The position numbers and the translations under genes are program-made. 64,000 nucleotides of DNA from Mesodorylaimus sp. YZB2_4 (lineage: Eukaryota; Nematoda; Enoplea; Dorylaimida; Dorylaimidae), in NCBI GenBank assembly GCA_030248295.1, contig JASANH010001684.1:1-64000 (forward strand), written 5' to 3'. How positions within the stretch are numbered: the stretch's first letter is position 1; each line of letters starts with the position of its first letter. The notes beneath the pieces are model-generated. The model was not told the origin of the DNA and searched no databases. It was given only the letters and a program-made list of their open reading frames with translations. This document shows positions 1 through 9,369 of this stretch, in pieces.

Positions 1-699
1 AAAAGCTCATTACGCGCCATCTGGTGGCACAGGCCTCGAAAAGGGCCTTTGATGAGCTACGTCCGCAGTCAAAAGTTAAGGGAATTTTGGCAAAAGCGGA
101 CGGACGTAGGGCCGTAAAAGGGGACCTCCGCTTTTGAGTTCCTGGGCGCAAAGTGATATCAGCAAATTATCTGAAAAACTGTTAATTCAAACTCGCCTTA
201 TGAGGATATCTATACGAAAATGATTTTGCTATTATGTTTTTGCCGTTCTGATAAACAGTTTGAAATTTCAAAATTTTCAAACCAGAACTTCCTACACAGA
301 ATCGCTTTTTTTGGGAGAACGTTTTCCTGTCCTTTCCTGCAGGGGGGCACTAGCATGCGGACGACGGAAGGAGAGGGGGATGGGTTGGGAAGCTCAAAAA
401 TATTGAGGATATTTTTTATGGATAGCCTACAAACAAAGTGAGTATCAGCTGGTGACGAAGCCTGTCATTTTTTTTCAAAAGACGCTTTTCCACATGCTTT
501 TAAAAGCGCTGTTTTCCCTTTTTAAGAATTCGCTTATGGAAGTGGAGAATGAAGGAGTGGAAAAACTTACGCTTATCCTTTCTTCTATGTACACCCGTCG
601 AAAGTGGGTGATGGCATTCGATCGCGACAAATCGGCGCACCTAAAAAACAGGGTTTTACTGTATGTGCCCTTGTGCCTGAACATTCGATCTTTTCTTAA
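1..699. other. No supported gene
   Basis: Only short open frames without recognisable domains or convincing splice sites. The 99-residue plus frame at 452-751 and its antisense frame at 475-684 are both open, and neither has features that favour it. Confidence 0.5.
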
Positions 700-1029
700 C
701 TACTTCTCCAATGGTATCCGTTCATGGAAGCACAATAAGCGCCTGAACTGATCTCTTCGATTAAATTTCTCATGAAACTGCGTCCTTGACAGACCCGAAT
801 ACAATATGTCATCGTAATAAATCAGATATGTTTCTCTTGACATAGTACTATCAAAGTGGCCCTTGGATTCGTATTGGTTGCATAAGTAAGTCCAGTCATT
901 CATCATTGCCTCATCAGCAACGTCGTTTACATCGCAATACGGCACAATTATGTATTTCTGCTGCCTGCATGCATCCGCCGTGCATTCGCAAAGAAACTGC
1001 TCAATTCGACAGGAATCTTTCTCGCCTTC
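700..1029 (-). CDS. Cysteine-rich domain exon, paralogue of the gene at 1867-2496
   Basis: Open on the minus strand from just after an in-frame TAG (1032-1030) to a stop at 700, about 109 residues. I do not recognise the family. The visible pattern is C-x6-C-x-C-x4-C-x10-C-D-x12-W-x3-C-x17-YLIY. The segment at 1867-2496 has almost the same pattern: C-x5-C-x-C-x4-C-x10-C-D-x14-W-x3-C-x18-YLIY. Such spacing argues that both are coding and homologous, probably secreted and disulphide-bonded. The first exon was not found. A TATA-like TATAAAAG lies on the minus strand near 1145-1153, about 115 bp upstream, so this may be a separate gene rather than a downstream exon. The frame before 1029 is closed, so a splice acceptor (ctag just upstream) or a small frame break is needed. 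Confidence 0.55.
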   Translation of the reverse strand, partial: EGEKDSCRIEQFLCECTADACRQQKYIIVPYCDVNDVADEAMMNDWTYLCNQYESKGHFDSTMSRETYLIYYDDILYSGLSRTQFHEKFNRRDQFRRLLCFHERIPLEK

Positions 1030-1866
1030 CTAGTCCCGGCCAAACGCAGGCGTTTCATGCTGCTGCATTCTGAACAGGATAAGTCCGCGCCTAGGGAATC
1101 TACTGTACAGCAGAGACTGAGAACATGATAAAAAACGAAGTTGCTTTTATATAAGTTAAGAATAACAGCTTACATGGCTGGAATACACAAGCAACAGGTG
1201 TAGGTTTTGCCAGAACGTTGGCCCGTGCCTGTTCAAAAACAAATGATTTATAAACATGGTTTATGAATACTTTTATCGAGGAACCTACCCTGAGTCCAAG
1301 GCGGATGGTGTGCTCAGGGTAGTCCTTGATCACTGCTTTGGCGTATTTTTTTTTTTTCGAGCCGTGATTTCAGACACCTTTGCCATGTGTTAGAGATGAG
1401 CGATGGCATTGAAAACGCAAGTCAGAGTCTTGTTGTAAGTTTCATCATTAGCCACTTTCCCTCCATGTCTCATAAAAATCAGTAACTTGCCTACAGACAT
1501 CGCGAGCCTGCAGTATATGTTATGTTTGGGAGCTAATTACTGCACTAAGGTCACTTACAGCACTGAAGAATCATTATTTTTTAAGTCCAACCTTAAACCT
1601 TCCCCAGTTCGAATTAGAAAATCCAAGGTATTGTCCGTCAATTCAGCCACATTAGGATAAAACAGTGAGATATACGCCTACTCGTACCTGAAACAACGGT
1701 TGGGGTCACAGGCGAATCGGTTGGCGTTTCCGTTACAAAGTTTGTAGTATTGCCGCTTCCGCATAATTTAGAGGCTAGAATAAGATTATTTATTTGAGGT
1801 ATGATAAAGTGCATCGCGACTTTGAATGTAATTTAATGAGAAATAAATACAAAAACATGGCCTTTT
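1030..1866. other. Spacer between the two cysteine-rich segments
   Basis: Apart from the TATA-like site I see no convincing coding sequence. The minus frame at 1333-1100 is open but lacks features. Confidence 0.4.
1145..1155 (-). promoter_or_regulatory. TATA-box-like site
   Basis: TTATATAAAAG on the minus strand, upstream of the cysteine-rich exon at 1029-700. Its position suggests a promoter for that exon, but no start codon with a signal peptide could be linked to it. Confidence 0.35.
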
Positions 1867-2496
1867 TTACAAGAAACCTTTCCATGGAAATTTCCAAAGA
1901 AAAGTAGTCGACAGTTCTATTACGGTCTTTAGTGATAGCCCTGAAAATCCCTCTCCAATTAGTCTCACGCAACTGGAGATAGATACTAGCTGTATGGTAA
2001 ATATCGTATATGCAAATAAGTTCCCAAACTTCGACTTACTGTCGAGAAACCTCTGCACATTTCTGCAGTAATCCATCAATGGTGCGTGTTCAACGAGGAA
2101 ATACTCGAAAGCTCTTGGATTCGCACTTGTGTTTATTCTGTGCTGTCCTCTCAAAACAAGGCCGTTCCAGTAGATCAGGTAGCTGTTTGAAGTACCCTGT
2201 TTGGTGACTTGAAATGCAGTGCAGTTCACGCTATAACACTTTACACTCCATATCTGCATGGACGCAGTCATGTTTGGAATGCTGCTGCTCAAATCGCACA
2301 CAGAGTATTGTTCTTGAGATTCGTTAAGGCAAGATCTGATGCCGCATTTGCACACGTATGATAATTTGCATGTCACTTCGACTATCTCATGGCCAGGAAG
2401 CTGTGAAACTTCGAAAGGACCGTCCGGAACGTAGTGACAGAATGCGCAAGATATTATTGCCTTGATGGTCTCTGCATCAAACAAAGACAAAGTCAA
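1867..2496 (-). CDS. Cysteine-rich secreted-type protein, 5' end displaced by a BEL/Pao insertion
   Basis: Open on the minus strand for 209 residues to a TAA at 1867. The cysteine pattern C-x5-C-x-C-x4-C-x10-C-D-x14-W-x3-C-x18-YLIY matches the segment at 1029-700. A GTAAGT donor at 2039 and a ttttcag acceptor ending at 1941 define a possible 99-nt in-frame intron, so the C-terminal end is uncertain. Upstream, the minus strand carries gatgcag/gatgcagag acceptor sites at about 2470, but the BEL element begins 25 bp further on. The matching 5' piece, an ATG with a hydrophobic start, lies beyond the element at 8316-8296. Joined across the element, the two pieces would give a short signal-peptide exon, a 50-52-nt intron and this exon. 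The function is unknown; export is inferred from the cysteines and leader. Confidence 0.55.
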   Translation of the reverse strand: MTLSLFDAETIKAIISCAFCHYVPDGPFEVSQLPGHEIVEVTCKLSYVCKCGIRSCLNESQEQYSVCDLSSSIPNMTASMQIWSVKCYSVNCTAFQVTKQGTSNSYLIYWNGLVLRGQHRINTSANPRAFEYFLVEHAPLMDYCRNVQRFLDSKSKFGNLFAYTIFTIQLVSISSCVRLIGEGFSGLSLKTVIELSTTFLWKFPWKGFL

Positions 2497-2521
2497 GTTC
2501 AGAGATGAGAAGCCTGTTCAC

Positions 2522-2749
2522 TGTCGCGAAATGCGCGATTGATACGAGGAAGCAGCGCCCCGCCCACTGCACAATGCCCGAGAATGGAAGACTTTACACC
2601 TCTAAATGATATGTGATTTGGTATCGTTCATGCTGGAGGTGCGTTTTCTCTGTTGACCTGAACGGTCTGTTCCTTCTGTTTCTCTTGATTACTGTAAAGC
2701 ACCAGACTCGAAGCATTGTCGCCTCTCTCCATATTTATATCCCGCGACA
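2522..2749 (+). repeat. 5' LTR of the BEL/Pao element
   Basis: Begins TGTCGCG and ends CGCGACA, giving short inverted TG...CA ends. It is identical to 8063-8290 except for two adjacent changes about 85 bp in and one near the 3' end. A TATA-like tatttatat lies near the 3' end. Confidence 0.95.
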
Positions 2750-2751
2750 AG

Positions 2752-2770
2752 TGGTAGCAGAACGTGGTTT
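2752..2770 (+). other. Primer-binding site, initiator Met tRNA type
   Basis: TGGTAGCAGAACGTGGTTT starts two bases after the LTR. From memory of nematode initiator-Met tRNA it matches the complement of the 3' end with one mismatch over 19 bases. The CCA complement TGG is present. Confidence 0.7.
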
Positions 2771-2777
2771 ACACCGG

Positions 2778-3500
2778 ATGGACGAACAAGAACAGCGGCG
2801 ACGTCAAGAGCTGCACGAAATCCAAATCGAAAACGAGCGCCGCCGAATCGCGAATCCAGCTCGTCCTGACGCGGCTCCGGAGGCCCCAAAAATCGCTAAG
2901 GTAAAGTTGCCAGTTTACGAGTTCCCCTCGTTCGATGGAGCCCCTTCTAAATTCCAGGAATTCATAGACGCCTTTGAGACCTGTGTGCACAATAGAGCCG
3001 ATTTACCAAACGCTGTCAAATTTCATTATCTAAAAACCCGCTTGAAAGAGGGAAGCGTTGCTGCGCGAGCGATCGAGGGTATAGCGGTTACGAACGATAA
3101 CTATGAGATGGCCTTAAGAACGATAAGGGAACGTTACGGAAATCATCAAATCATCGTTACGCAGCACTATCACAGCATTCAGAAACTCGCTACACCTCGC
3201 ACAGATGCTCATTCACTTCGCATGTTTTTTTGACAGTCCAAACTCGCACTGCAATTCGTTAATCGCTCTTGGACAGCAGTTAAACCAAGACGCATTACTG
3301 CTCGTCACGATCCAAAATCTCATCCCCTCATCGGTCTCAGTCACTTGCGTGAACGAAATGACTATCAGCAGTTCACTGTCGATTCTCTACTGGATCGTCT
3401 ACGACAGCATATCGTCAATCTAGAAATGACTGAACAATTTCAGACTCGCCAAGAGCATCCTAAACTATCCATACACGAATCCGCAGGGGAAACGTCGTCG
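2778..3500 (+). pseudogene. BEL/Pao gag, frameshifted
   Basis: ATG at 2778 opens a charged, coiled-coil-like N-terminus followed by a segment of the DUF1759 gag type (motifs LPVYEFPSFDG and FQEFIDAF). The frame breaks at 3231-3233, right after a run of seven T at about 3226-3232. The homologous reading continues in the next frame (3205-3340, motif NSLIALGQQLNQDALL) and returns to the first frame by 3345 (motif FTVDSLLDRLRQHI). Two compensating single-base indels would explain this. Gag normally forms the particle that packages the RNA; this copy cannot make an intact one without frame changes. Confidence 0.85.
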
Positions 3501-4610
3501 GCTATATCGCCAGCGAAACGTGATCTACGACGTCAATCAACTGCCAGTACGTTAACCGTACACAACTCAGCGTCACGTCACTCAAAAGCGAAAGCCATTA
3601 CCTGCCAGCTCTGCAACGGAAGCCACTGGGCTAGTGACGGCACAACTTATTCTGACGTTAACTCACGTAAAAAGCGTGTGACTGATTTGAAGTTATGTTT
3701 CAATTGCCTTGGAAATCGACATCGTGTTGACGAGTGCAAAAGCAGCCGAAGCTGTCCAACCTGCAAACAGCGTCACCATCGATCAATCTGCCCTGGCTAT
3801 GGACAGAAACCAGGTTCTCAGTCTGTCCCCGCTACAACGATGATCACGGAAAATTCTTCAAAGGCTTCGTTTATGCTCTCAGCCAAAGTGTTCGTTTCTT
3901 GTGCCTTCTCTCCAGCCTTCTTTGAAGGAAATGCGGTAATCGATTCCGCTAGTCAGCGTTCATACGTCTCCTCAGAGTTCGCTAAGAAAATCAATGCTCG
4001 TACTGTTCAAACTGAAAAGATTTTGGTTTCTGCTTTCGGAGGTTTGCAAAGTACCTTTAAGGCTCGCATGGTATCATTCCATATTCGCACAAAATCTGGT
4101 CCTCCGATTTATGTTTACGCCTATGTAGTGCCCACTATCACTGACTCAACGAGTCGACCATTTATCCGTCTCTCCCCTGAAGGCACGCAATTCTTGGAGC
4201 AACACGACCTCGCAGATTCGATTCCCAGCTCTCCCGAAAATCGCTCTATCGATCTTCTGATCGGCGCTGAATGTTGGAATCAAATCTTCTCGGAATCCTG
4301 CGTCCCAGTACCAGGCCACCCCTCTCTTTCGCTCATTTCTTCTCGTCTCGGGTGGGTGCTGACTGGAGCAGGTGAATCTCTTGTTGATACTAGTGCATCC
4401 ACGAATATCGTCTCTCACTTCACGACTCTCTTCACATTGGCATCGTCTCAGGATCAGAACGATCAGCATCAATCTCTAGAGATGGATCCTTGCGCCTGCG
4501 CTGCAGTTGATCCCTCTGTATTCTGGGATCTCGAACAAATTGGCATCAAGGATGCGGCTACAGATCGCAATGATGAACTCGTCCTTCGGAATTTTGAAGA
4601 AACCATTTAG
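3345..4610 (+). CDS. BEL/Pao gag C-terminus, zinc knuckles and aspartic protease
   Basis: Continues from gag. Cysteine/histidine clusters near residues 85-150 (C-QLC-NGSH, then CFNCLGNRH and CPTCKQRHH) are zinc-knuckle-like and would bind the RNA genome. The protease of the DUF1758/A16-like type follows, with an active site reading DSASQRSYVS near 3940. The family usually has D-S-G-S here, so glycine is replaced by alanine. The frame stops with TAG at 4608-4610 but stays open on the far side from 4611, so the stop is a single-codon interruption between protease and RT. Confidence 0.85.
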   Translation: MRERNDYQQFTVDSLLDRLRQHIVNLEMTEQFQTRQEHPKLSIHESAGETSSAISPAKRDLRRQSTASTLTVHNSASRHSKAKAITCQLCNGSHWASDGTTYSDVNSRKKRVTDLKLCFNCLGNRHRVDECKSSRSCPTCKQRHHRSICPGYGQKPGSQSVPATTMITENSSKASFMLSAKVFVSCAFSPAFFEGNAVIDSASQRSYVSSEFAKKINARTVQTEKILVSAFGGLQSTFKARMVSFHIRTKSGPPIYVYAYVVPTITDSTSRPFIRLSPEGTQFLEQHDLADSIPSSPENRSIDLLIGAECWNQIFSESCVPVPGHPSLSLISSRLGWVLTGAGESLVDTSASTNIVSHFTTLFTLASSQDQNDQHQSLEMDPCACAAVDPSVFWDLEQIGIKDAATDRNDELVLRNFEETI

Positions 4611-4631
4611 TTTTCCAACAATCGCTATTAC

Positions 4632-7253
4632 GTGAAATGGCCTTGGATTTATTCGGACCTTCCAAAAAACTATCAACTGTCTCTTCACCGACTTAACTCG
4701 ATGCTGAAGCGTCATGGCTCTTCTCCAGAGGTTTTCGGTCAGTATCAAGCAGTAATCGATTATCAGCTCGAGAAAGGAATTATCGAGAAGGTCCCAGAAT
4801 CTGCATGTGCGGCAAAGGAGCACTATATTCCTCACCACGCCGTCATCACCCCGGGCCGCTCCACAAAACTTCGCGTCGTCTACGATGGCTCAGCCAAGAC
4901 TAGCAAGTCCGATCTTAGCCTAAACGAATGCCTCCATCGCGGACCAGTCATACTCGACAACATTGTCCATCTGCTCATTCGCTTTCAGCTTCACCCTATT
5001 GGAATCGTAGCAGATATTGAGAAGGCCTTTCTGCAAGTCAGCCTGCAAGAGGAAGATCGAGATGTTACTAGGTTCTTCTTGCTCAAGAACCCGTCAAAGT
5101 TAACTACAGAAAACAATTTACAAATCTTCCGATTCGCTCGAGTACCCTTCGGAATCATCACCTCTCCATTTCTCTTGGCAGCTACTGTTGCGCATCACCT
5201 CAAGAAATATAATACGACTCTGTCCCAGCGCATGCTGGAGGATATTTATGTCGATAACGTTATCTCTGGTGCCGACTCTGAAGACGAAGTGTATCAATTC
5301 TATCACGAGGGAAAACAAATATTCCACGACGCATCGATGAATCTTCGCGAATGGGCAACCTCATCCTCTGAGCTTAGGAAGGCTTTGCTTGGACCCGACC
5401 GCGTCACTAACTCAGAAGTTGAGGTCCTTGGTCTTGTTTGGAACACTGAAACTGATGAGCTTCGTATCAAGGGTTTTTGCTCGCGCTCTCATTCAGCCAC
5501 GAAGCGCACTGTTCTCCAGACGATTGCCTGCATCTTCGACCCTCTCGGATATGCCTCCCCCATAGTCGTCCCTGCCAAGATTTTTCTTCAGTCCTTATGG
5601 AAAGCCAAGAACGACTGGGATAGCCATCTACCAGAAAATGCTGTTCGTGAATGGAATGAACACCTTGATTATCTTCAACTTATTGAAAAGGCTTCGTGGC
5701 CCCGTTCCTTTTTTCCTTCCACCCCCGCTCAAGTCAAATTTCAAATTCACTGCTTCGCAGATGCTTCGAAAGCTGCTTACGGCTGTTGTGTGTACCTTCG
5801 CTGCGAATCATCCAGCGATTTTTCGTCTCGTCTCATCTTTGCAAAGTCACGTATCTCGCCACTAAAGCACCAGCAGTCGATTCCCCGGCTAGAATTGATC
5901 GCAGCCGATATTGGCAGCCGCTGCATTTCCCTTGCAATTAAAGCGCTGCAACCTCTGAAGCTTGAGATCGAAGGAAGCTCCCTGTGGACTGATTCCCAAT
6001 GCGTATATCACTGGCTTCACAACCCTCGCCCTGACACTACCTTCATCCGCAATAGAGTCAGCAAGATTCGTGAAGTTCAAGATACTCGATACAGATTCGT
6101 TCCTGGAAAACTCAATCCAGCAGACATCATCTCTCGGGGAATGAAGGCTGAAAGTTTTTCCGCCAACAAAACCTGGTGGCACGGACCCGAATTCCTACGA
6201 AGCAAGGAATCTGATTGGCCACAATCACCGTCGAGTGCTACAGCCGATCCATACCCATCGCATCCTATCCTGGTAACCTGGACCCAGGAGGAAGAGACAC
6301 CTCTATTGCGGCGGTATTCAACTTTGACTCAGCTCCTGCGTATCATCGCCTTCATGTTACGATTTATCGCTCGCTGCCGCCGGCCAGCTTTGACATCAAA
6401 TAGCTCGAAGCTCTCTTCATCGGAAATTTCAGGGGCACGACTCTTCCTAATCCGATATGTGCAGCGCGTGCACTTTCCTGATGGACCATCCTCTACTGCA
6501 CCAATCCGCACCTTCACTGATGGGGAAGGAATTCTTCGATGTCAGACACGTTTGGAGAACTCTGACATACCTCAAAATCCGATCCTCTTGCCAAAAGAAA
6601 GCAGTCTCACTCGTCTCATTATTATGGACACACATATCCGATCGAGTCACGTCGGGGTCTCTCATACACTCTCTTTGTTACGAGAAAAATACTGGATCAT
6701 ATCTGGTCGATCATTAGTCTTTTCCGTTTTGCGAAAATGCCTTATCTGCAAATGTACCGATGGCGGACCATACAAGGCCCCTCTTTTCCCGCAACTACCT
6801 GCATCCAGAGTAACAAGATCACTGCCATTTGAGAGCACGGGGCTCGACTACCTTGGCCCGCTCCTGGTCAAAACGAAATATGGATTAGTCAAGAACTGGA
6901 TCTGCCTCTTTACATGCCTCGTCACCCGCGCTATCCACCTAGAAGTAGTGGAATCTCTCTCGTCTTCGGAATTTTTGCTCTGCCTCTCGCGATTCATCTC
7001 TCGCCGTGGGAAGCCATCACTGATCATATCTGATAACGCGAAGCAGTTCAAGCAAGTCGATTCATTTATTTCATCGTACTGCAACGATCACGAAATTAAC
7101 TGGCATTTCATCACTGAGAATGCTCCCTGGGAAGGCGGATTCTACGAACGCCTGATCGGAATGGTCAAGCAATGCCTTCGGAAATCAATCGATCATGCCA
7201 CTCTAACTTCCTCTCAGCTGCAAACCAACGCGTGCGAAATCGAAGCATCTTGA
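4632..7253 (+). CDS. BEL/Pao reverse transcriptase, RNase H and integrase core
   Basis: An 873-codon frame. RT: LRVVYDGSAKT-type motif near 4870, IVADIEKAFLQV near 5005 and the active site YVDN at 5247-5258, where the family has YVDD. RNase H: FADASKAAYG near 5755, LELIAADI and WTDSQCVYHWLHN. Integrase: H-x-H and C-x2-C zinc-binding residues near 6630-6750, then catalytic residues in STGLDYLG, IISDNAKQFK and APWEGGFYERL. Frame and homology break at about 7250, where a short near-duplication (two versions of cttgaa) creates a stop. The Asp-to-Asn change would be expected to disable polymerisation in this copy. Confidence 0.92.
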   Translation: MKWPWIYSDLPKNYQLSLHRLNSMLKRHGSSPEVFGQYQAVIDYQLEKGIIEKVPESACAAKEHYIPHHAVITPGRSTKLRVVYDGSAKTSKSDLSLNECLHRGPVILDNIVHLLIRFQLHPIGIVADIEKAFLQVSLQEEDRDVTRFFLLKNPSKLTTENNLQIFRFARVPFGIITSPFLLAATVAHHLKKYNTTLSQRMLEDIYVDNVISGADSEDEVYQFYHEGKQIFHDASMNLREWATSSSELRKALLGPDRVTNSEVEVLGLVWNTETDELRIKGFCSRSHSATKRTVLQTIACIFDPLGYASPIVVPAKIFLQSLWKAKNDWDSHLPENAVREWNEHLDYLQLIEKASWPRSFFPSTPAQVKFQIHCFADASKAAYGCCVYLRCESSSDFSSRLIFAKSRISPLKHQQSIPRLELIAADIGSRCISLAIKALQPLKLEIEGSSLWTDSQCVYHWLHNPRPDTTFIRNRVSKIREVQDTRYRFVPGKLNPADIISRGMKAESFSANKTWWHGPEFLRSKESDWPQSPSSATADPYPSHPILVTWTQEEETPLLRRYSTLTQLLRIIAFMLRFIARCRRPALTSNSSKLSSSEISGARLFLIRYVQRVHFPDGPSSTAPIRTFTDGEGILRCQTRLENSDIPQNPILLPKESSLTRLIIMDTHIRSSHVGVSHTLSLLREKYWIISGRSLVFSVLRKCLICKCTDGGPYKAPLFPQLPASRVTRSLPFESTGLDYLGPLLVKTKYGLVKNWICLFTCLVTRAIHLEVVESLSSSEFLLCLSRFISRRGKPSLIISDNAKQFKQVDSFISSYCNDHEINWHFITENAPWEGGFYERLIGMVKQCLRKSIDHATLTSSQLQTNACEIEAS

Positions 7254-7263
7254 AACTTGAATC

Positions 7264-7737
7264 TTGAACTCTTGCCCTCTCGTCTATGTCGGCTCCGATC
7301 TCGATGACGGAGGGGATCTAACCCCGCAATTATTCCTTTCGACGGACATCCGCTTCCATCGATGGTCTTGCTTCAACAAGGACAAATTCCGGAACACTGA
7401 TCTCGTCGCTTTGTGGAAAAAGAGCCAAAATTACCTCGATATGTTTTGGCAATGCTGGCGTCGTCAATACCTGACATCTTTAATGGAAAGGTCTGGATGG
7501 ACGCATCGACAGCCACGAATTCGATCATCTATGCCCCCTCGTGTTGGTGAAATCGTCCTGGTAAAGTTCCCCACGCCACGAATGCAATGGCCTCTCGGAA
7601 AAATCATCGAGCTGTACAAGGGAAAGGACGGATTTGTCCGAAAAGCATTGGTCAAACTGCCTTCCGGACGTACCATACGACGTCCTATTCAAAACTTGGT
7701 CCCACTCGAATGCACAACAAACTCTGCTACAGCCTGA
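7264..7737 (+). pseudogene. BEL/Pao integrase C-terminal (DUF5641-like) domain
   Basis: Follows the core in another frame. Motifs CPLVYVGSDLDDGGDLTP, RWRRQYL-like and GEIVLVKF...WPLGKIIELYKGKDG...VKLPSGRTIRRPIQ are typical of the BEL/Pao C-terminal domain. The frame change at about 7250-7264 separates it from the catalytic core. It ends with TGA at 7735-7737, about 325 bp before the 3' LTR. Confidence 0.88.
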
Positions 7738-8062
7738 GCATGTGTAAAGGACACGCAGAAGTACACGCACTATGCATGCATCTGAAATACATAAAGATTC
7801 GCTTAAAGTATTATCTAAAACGTATCTAAACGATTTCCGTCTAAGTTTATTTTTCCCGCTTATTTGAAATTCGAGGTCTGTTTATGAGTTCTCGTTCTAA
7901 CACCGTTTTCTCTTGACTGACTCGTAAGTGCGCTTTTCCCTTTCTCGGGTTTCCTCTTATACGCTATTGAATGTGGTAAATGGGCATCTGCTGAGTTATT
8001 CGGGTCTACTGAAATCTATGACCTCCCAATCCCCTGGGTTTGGGAGCTCTCGCCCTCCGGAG

Positions 8063-8290
8063 TGTCGCGAAATGCGCGATTGATACGAGGAAGCAGCGCC
8101 CCGCCCACTGCACAATGCCCGAGAATGGAAGACTTTACACCTCTGCATGATATGTGATTTGGTATCGTTCATGCTGGAGGTGCGTTTTCTCTGTTGACCT
8201 GAACGGTCTGTTCCTTCTGTTTCTCTTGATTACTGTAAAGCACCAGACTCGAAGCATTGTCGCCTCTCCCCATATTTATATCCCGCGACA
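8063..8290 (+). repeat. 3' LTR of the BEL/Pao element
   Basis: 228 bp, the same length as 2522-2749 with 3 substitutions. It is followed by the probable target duplication atcac and then by host sequence. Confidence 0.95.
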
Positions 8291-8295
8291 ATCAC

Positions 8296-8316
8296 GAATA
8301 GAATTGACAGTTTCAT
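8296..8316 (-). CDS. Candidate first exon of the cysteine-rich gene split by the BEL element
   Basis: On the minus strand an ATG at 8316 opens MKLSILF and then reaches GTGAT, the 3'-side copy of the target duplication. On the other side of the element the flank resumes as GTGAAC, a workable splice donor, and runs to acceptors at about 2470. Joining after codon 7 to the gatgcagag acceptor keeps phase 0 and makes a signal-peptide-like leader. The alternative is a chance ATG, so confidence is modest. Confidence 0.4.
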
Positions 8317-8419
8317 GTTACAATGAACGGTCCCATGCAGAAAAACCCTAGATCCCTTTAGAAAAAATACGGAAAAGCCACGTTAGACCGCAACCTTTAG
8401 GGGCCACGCCCGTTCTCCC

Positions 8420-8700
8420 CCCGGCCGCCGGACATTTACAAGGAAGGGGAGGGAGGGGCAACCACGGGAAAAGGGGGCAGGGAAAGGGGGGGGGGGAGAG
8501 GGGGGGAAAAAAGAGGGGGGGAAAAGAAGGGGGGGGGGGAGAGGGGGGGGGGGAGAAAAAGGAGAGGGAGAAAAAGGAAAAGAGGGGGGGAGGAAAAAAA
8601 AGGCGGGGGCGCGGGCGAGGGGGGGGGGGGGAGGAAGAGGGGCCCTCCCGCCCGGCGGGGGCGGGCCCCCAGCCCCCCCAAAAAGAGCGGGGGAAAAGAA
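8420..8700. repeat. G/A-rich low-complexity tract
   Basis: Nearly 280 bases of runs of G broken by A on the plus strand, including many runs of 7-12 G. The Pro-rich minus-strand frames at 8383-8955 are products of this composition. It could be real polypurine DNA or mis-assembled low-quality reads. Confidence 0.8.
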
Positions 8701-8781
8701 TGCCATGATCAGCTTTTGCATAACGGATATATCTATCGAAAGGAGGGTTCTTCCTGAGAAAAAGTCGACTAGAAATGTAAT

Positions 8782-9204
8782 TTGTGCAAGCAAAGTAAAG
8801 GCCACTGTTTGGCCCGAATGCAAACAGCCGGGGATGCGATCACAAAGCAGCCTGGCGATCACAACCATGCGCTTGATCCAGCTCAAGCAGTCGTAAAAAG
8901 AACGATCGCTAATATGAAAGATCGAGCTGCTGTCACTCAAGATTCGACTCATCAAGTCATTGCTGTCTCCACAATTGGCTTGTCAGCCGCTGCTCAAGGT
9001 CAATCGCCCTCGATACCATATTCGAAGAAAGCTGTTAAACGCGTTCGCAGAGGTATTCTTGCTGCTTCAACGAACCCTCATTCACTCGAGAAAGCAGCAG
9101 ACAAAAGCAGCGTCTCTCTGCTCATCTACATTAGAAGCGCTTCAAAGTTATGCGGTCACCCAGTTGGACGCCACCTTCCTGGGACAACGGCGGGCGGACT
9201 GTGA
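8782..9204 (+). pseudogene. FLYWCH/MULE-type zinc-finger fragment, decayed
   Basis: A 140-residue frame with the tail of a FLYWCH-like finger: C-LARM-T pattern, then PGDHNHALDP. The typical linker follows (VKRTIANMKDRA, TQDSTHQVI, IPYSKKAVKRVRRGI). FLYWCH fingers bind DNA and sit in front of MULE transposases or in host regulators. The start of the finger is lost in the G-rich tract. Matching MULE-like pieces continue in other frames to about 9690 (for example IAYLLAADSKEYQ at 9478), so it looks like a broken transposase relic. Confidence 0.5.
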
Positions 9205-9369
9205 GCCATCCCTGCCGATGGTTGATTCCCGAGACCGCCTACATTTGGCTTCCTTTTCTTCACTCAGATCACCTCGACCCAAAAACGGATACAATTTTCA
9301 AGTGATAACATGATGACTGACTTTTATTGCTCAGCCATTTGCATTTTTTGGGAGTAAAATATCTGAACC

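Larger units (their letters stand above)
2522..8290 (+). mobile_element. BEL/Pao LTR retrotransposon, young but broken
   Basis: A 5,769-bp element with two 228-bp LTRs that differ at 3 positions (about 1.3%), implying recent insertion. It has a primer-binding site two bases after the 5' LTR and gag-pol in BEL/Pao order: gag, zinc knuckles, protease, RT, RNase H, integrase and a C-terminal DUF5641-like domain. The flanks are ttcac (2517-2521) and atcac (8291-8295), a probable 5-bp target duplication with one mismatch. Coding is interrupted by frame changes near 3230, 3340 and 7250 and by a TAG at 4608. The RT active site reads YVDN rather than the usual YVDD. It lies in opposite orientation to the cysteine-rich gene it splits. 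Confidence 0.95.

Noticed and set aside
8383-8955. Pro-rich 190-codon minus-strand frame
   Set aside because: Produced by the G/A-rich tract; no domain and no natural amino-acid balance.
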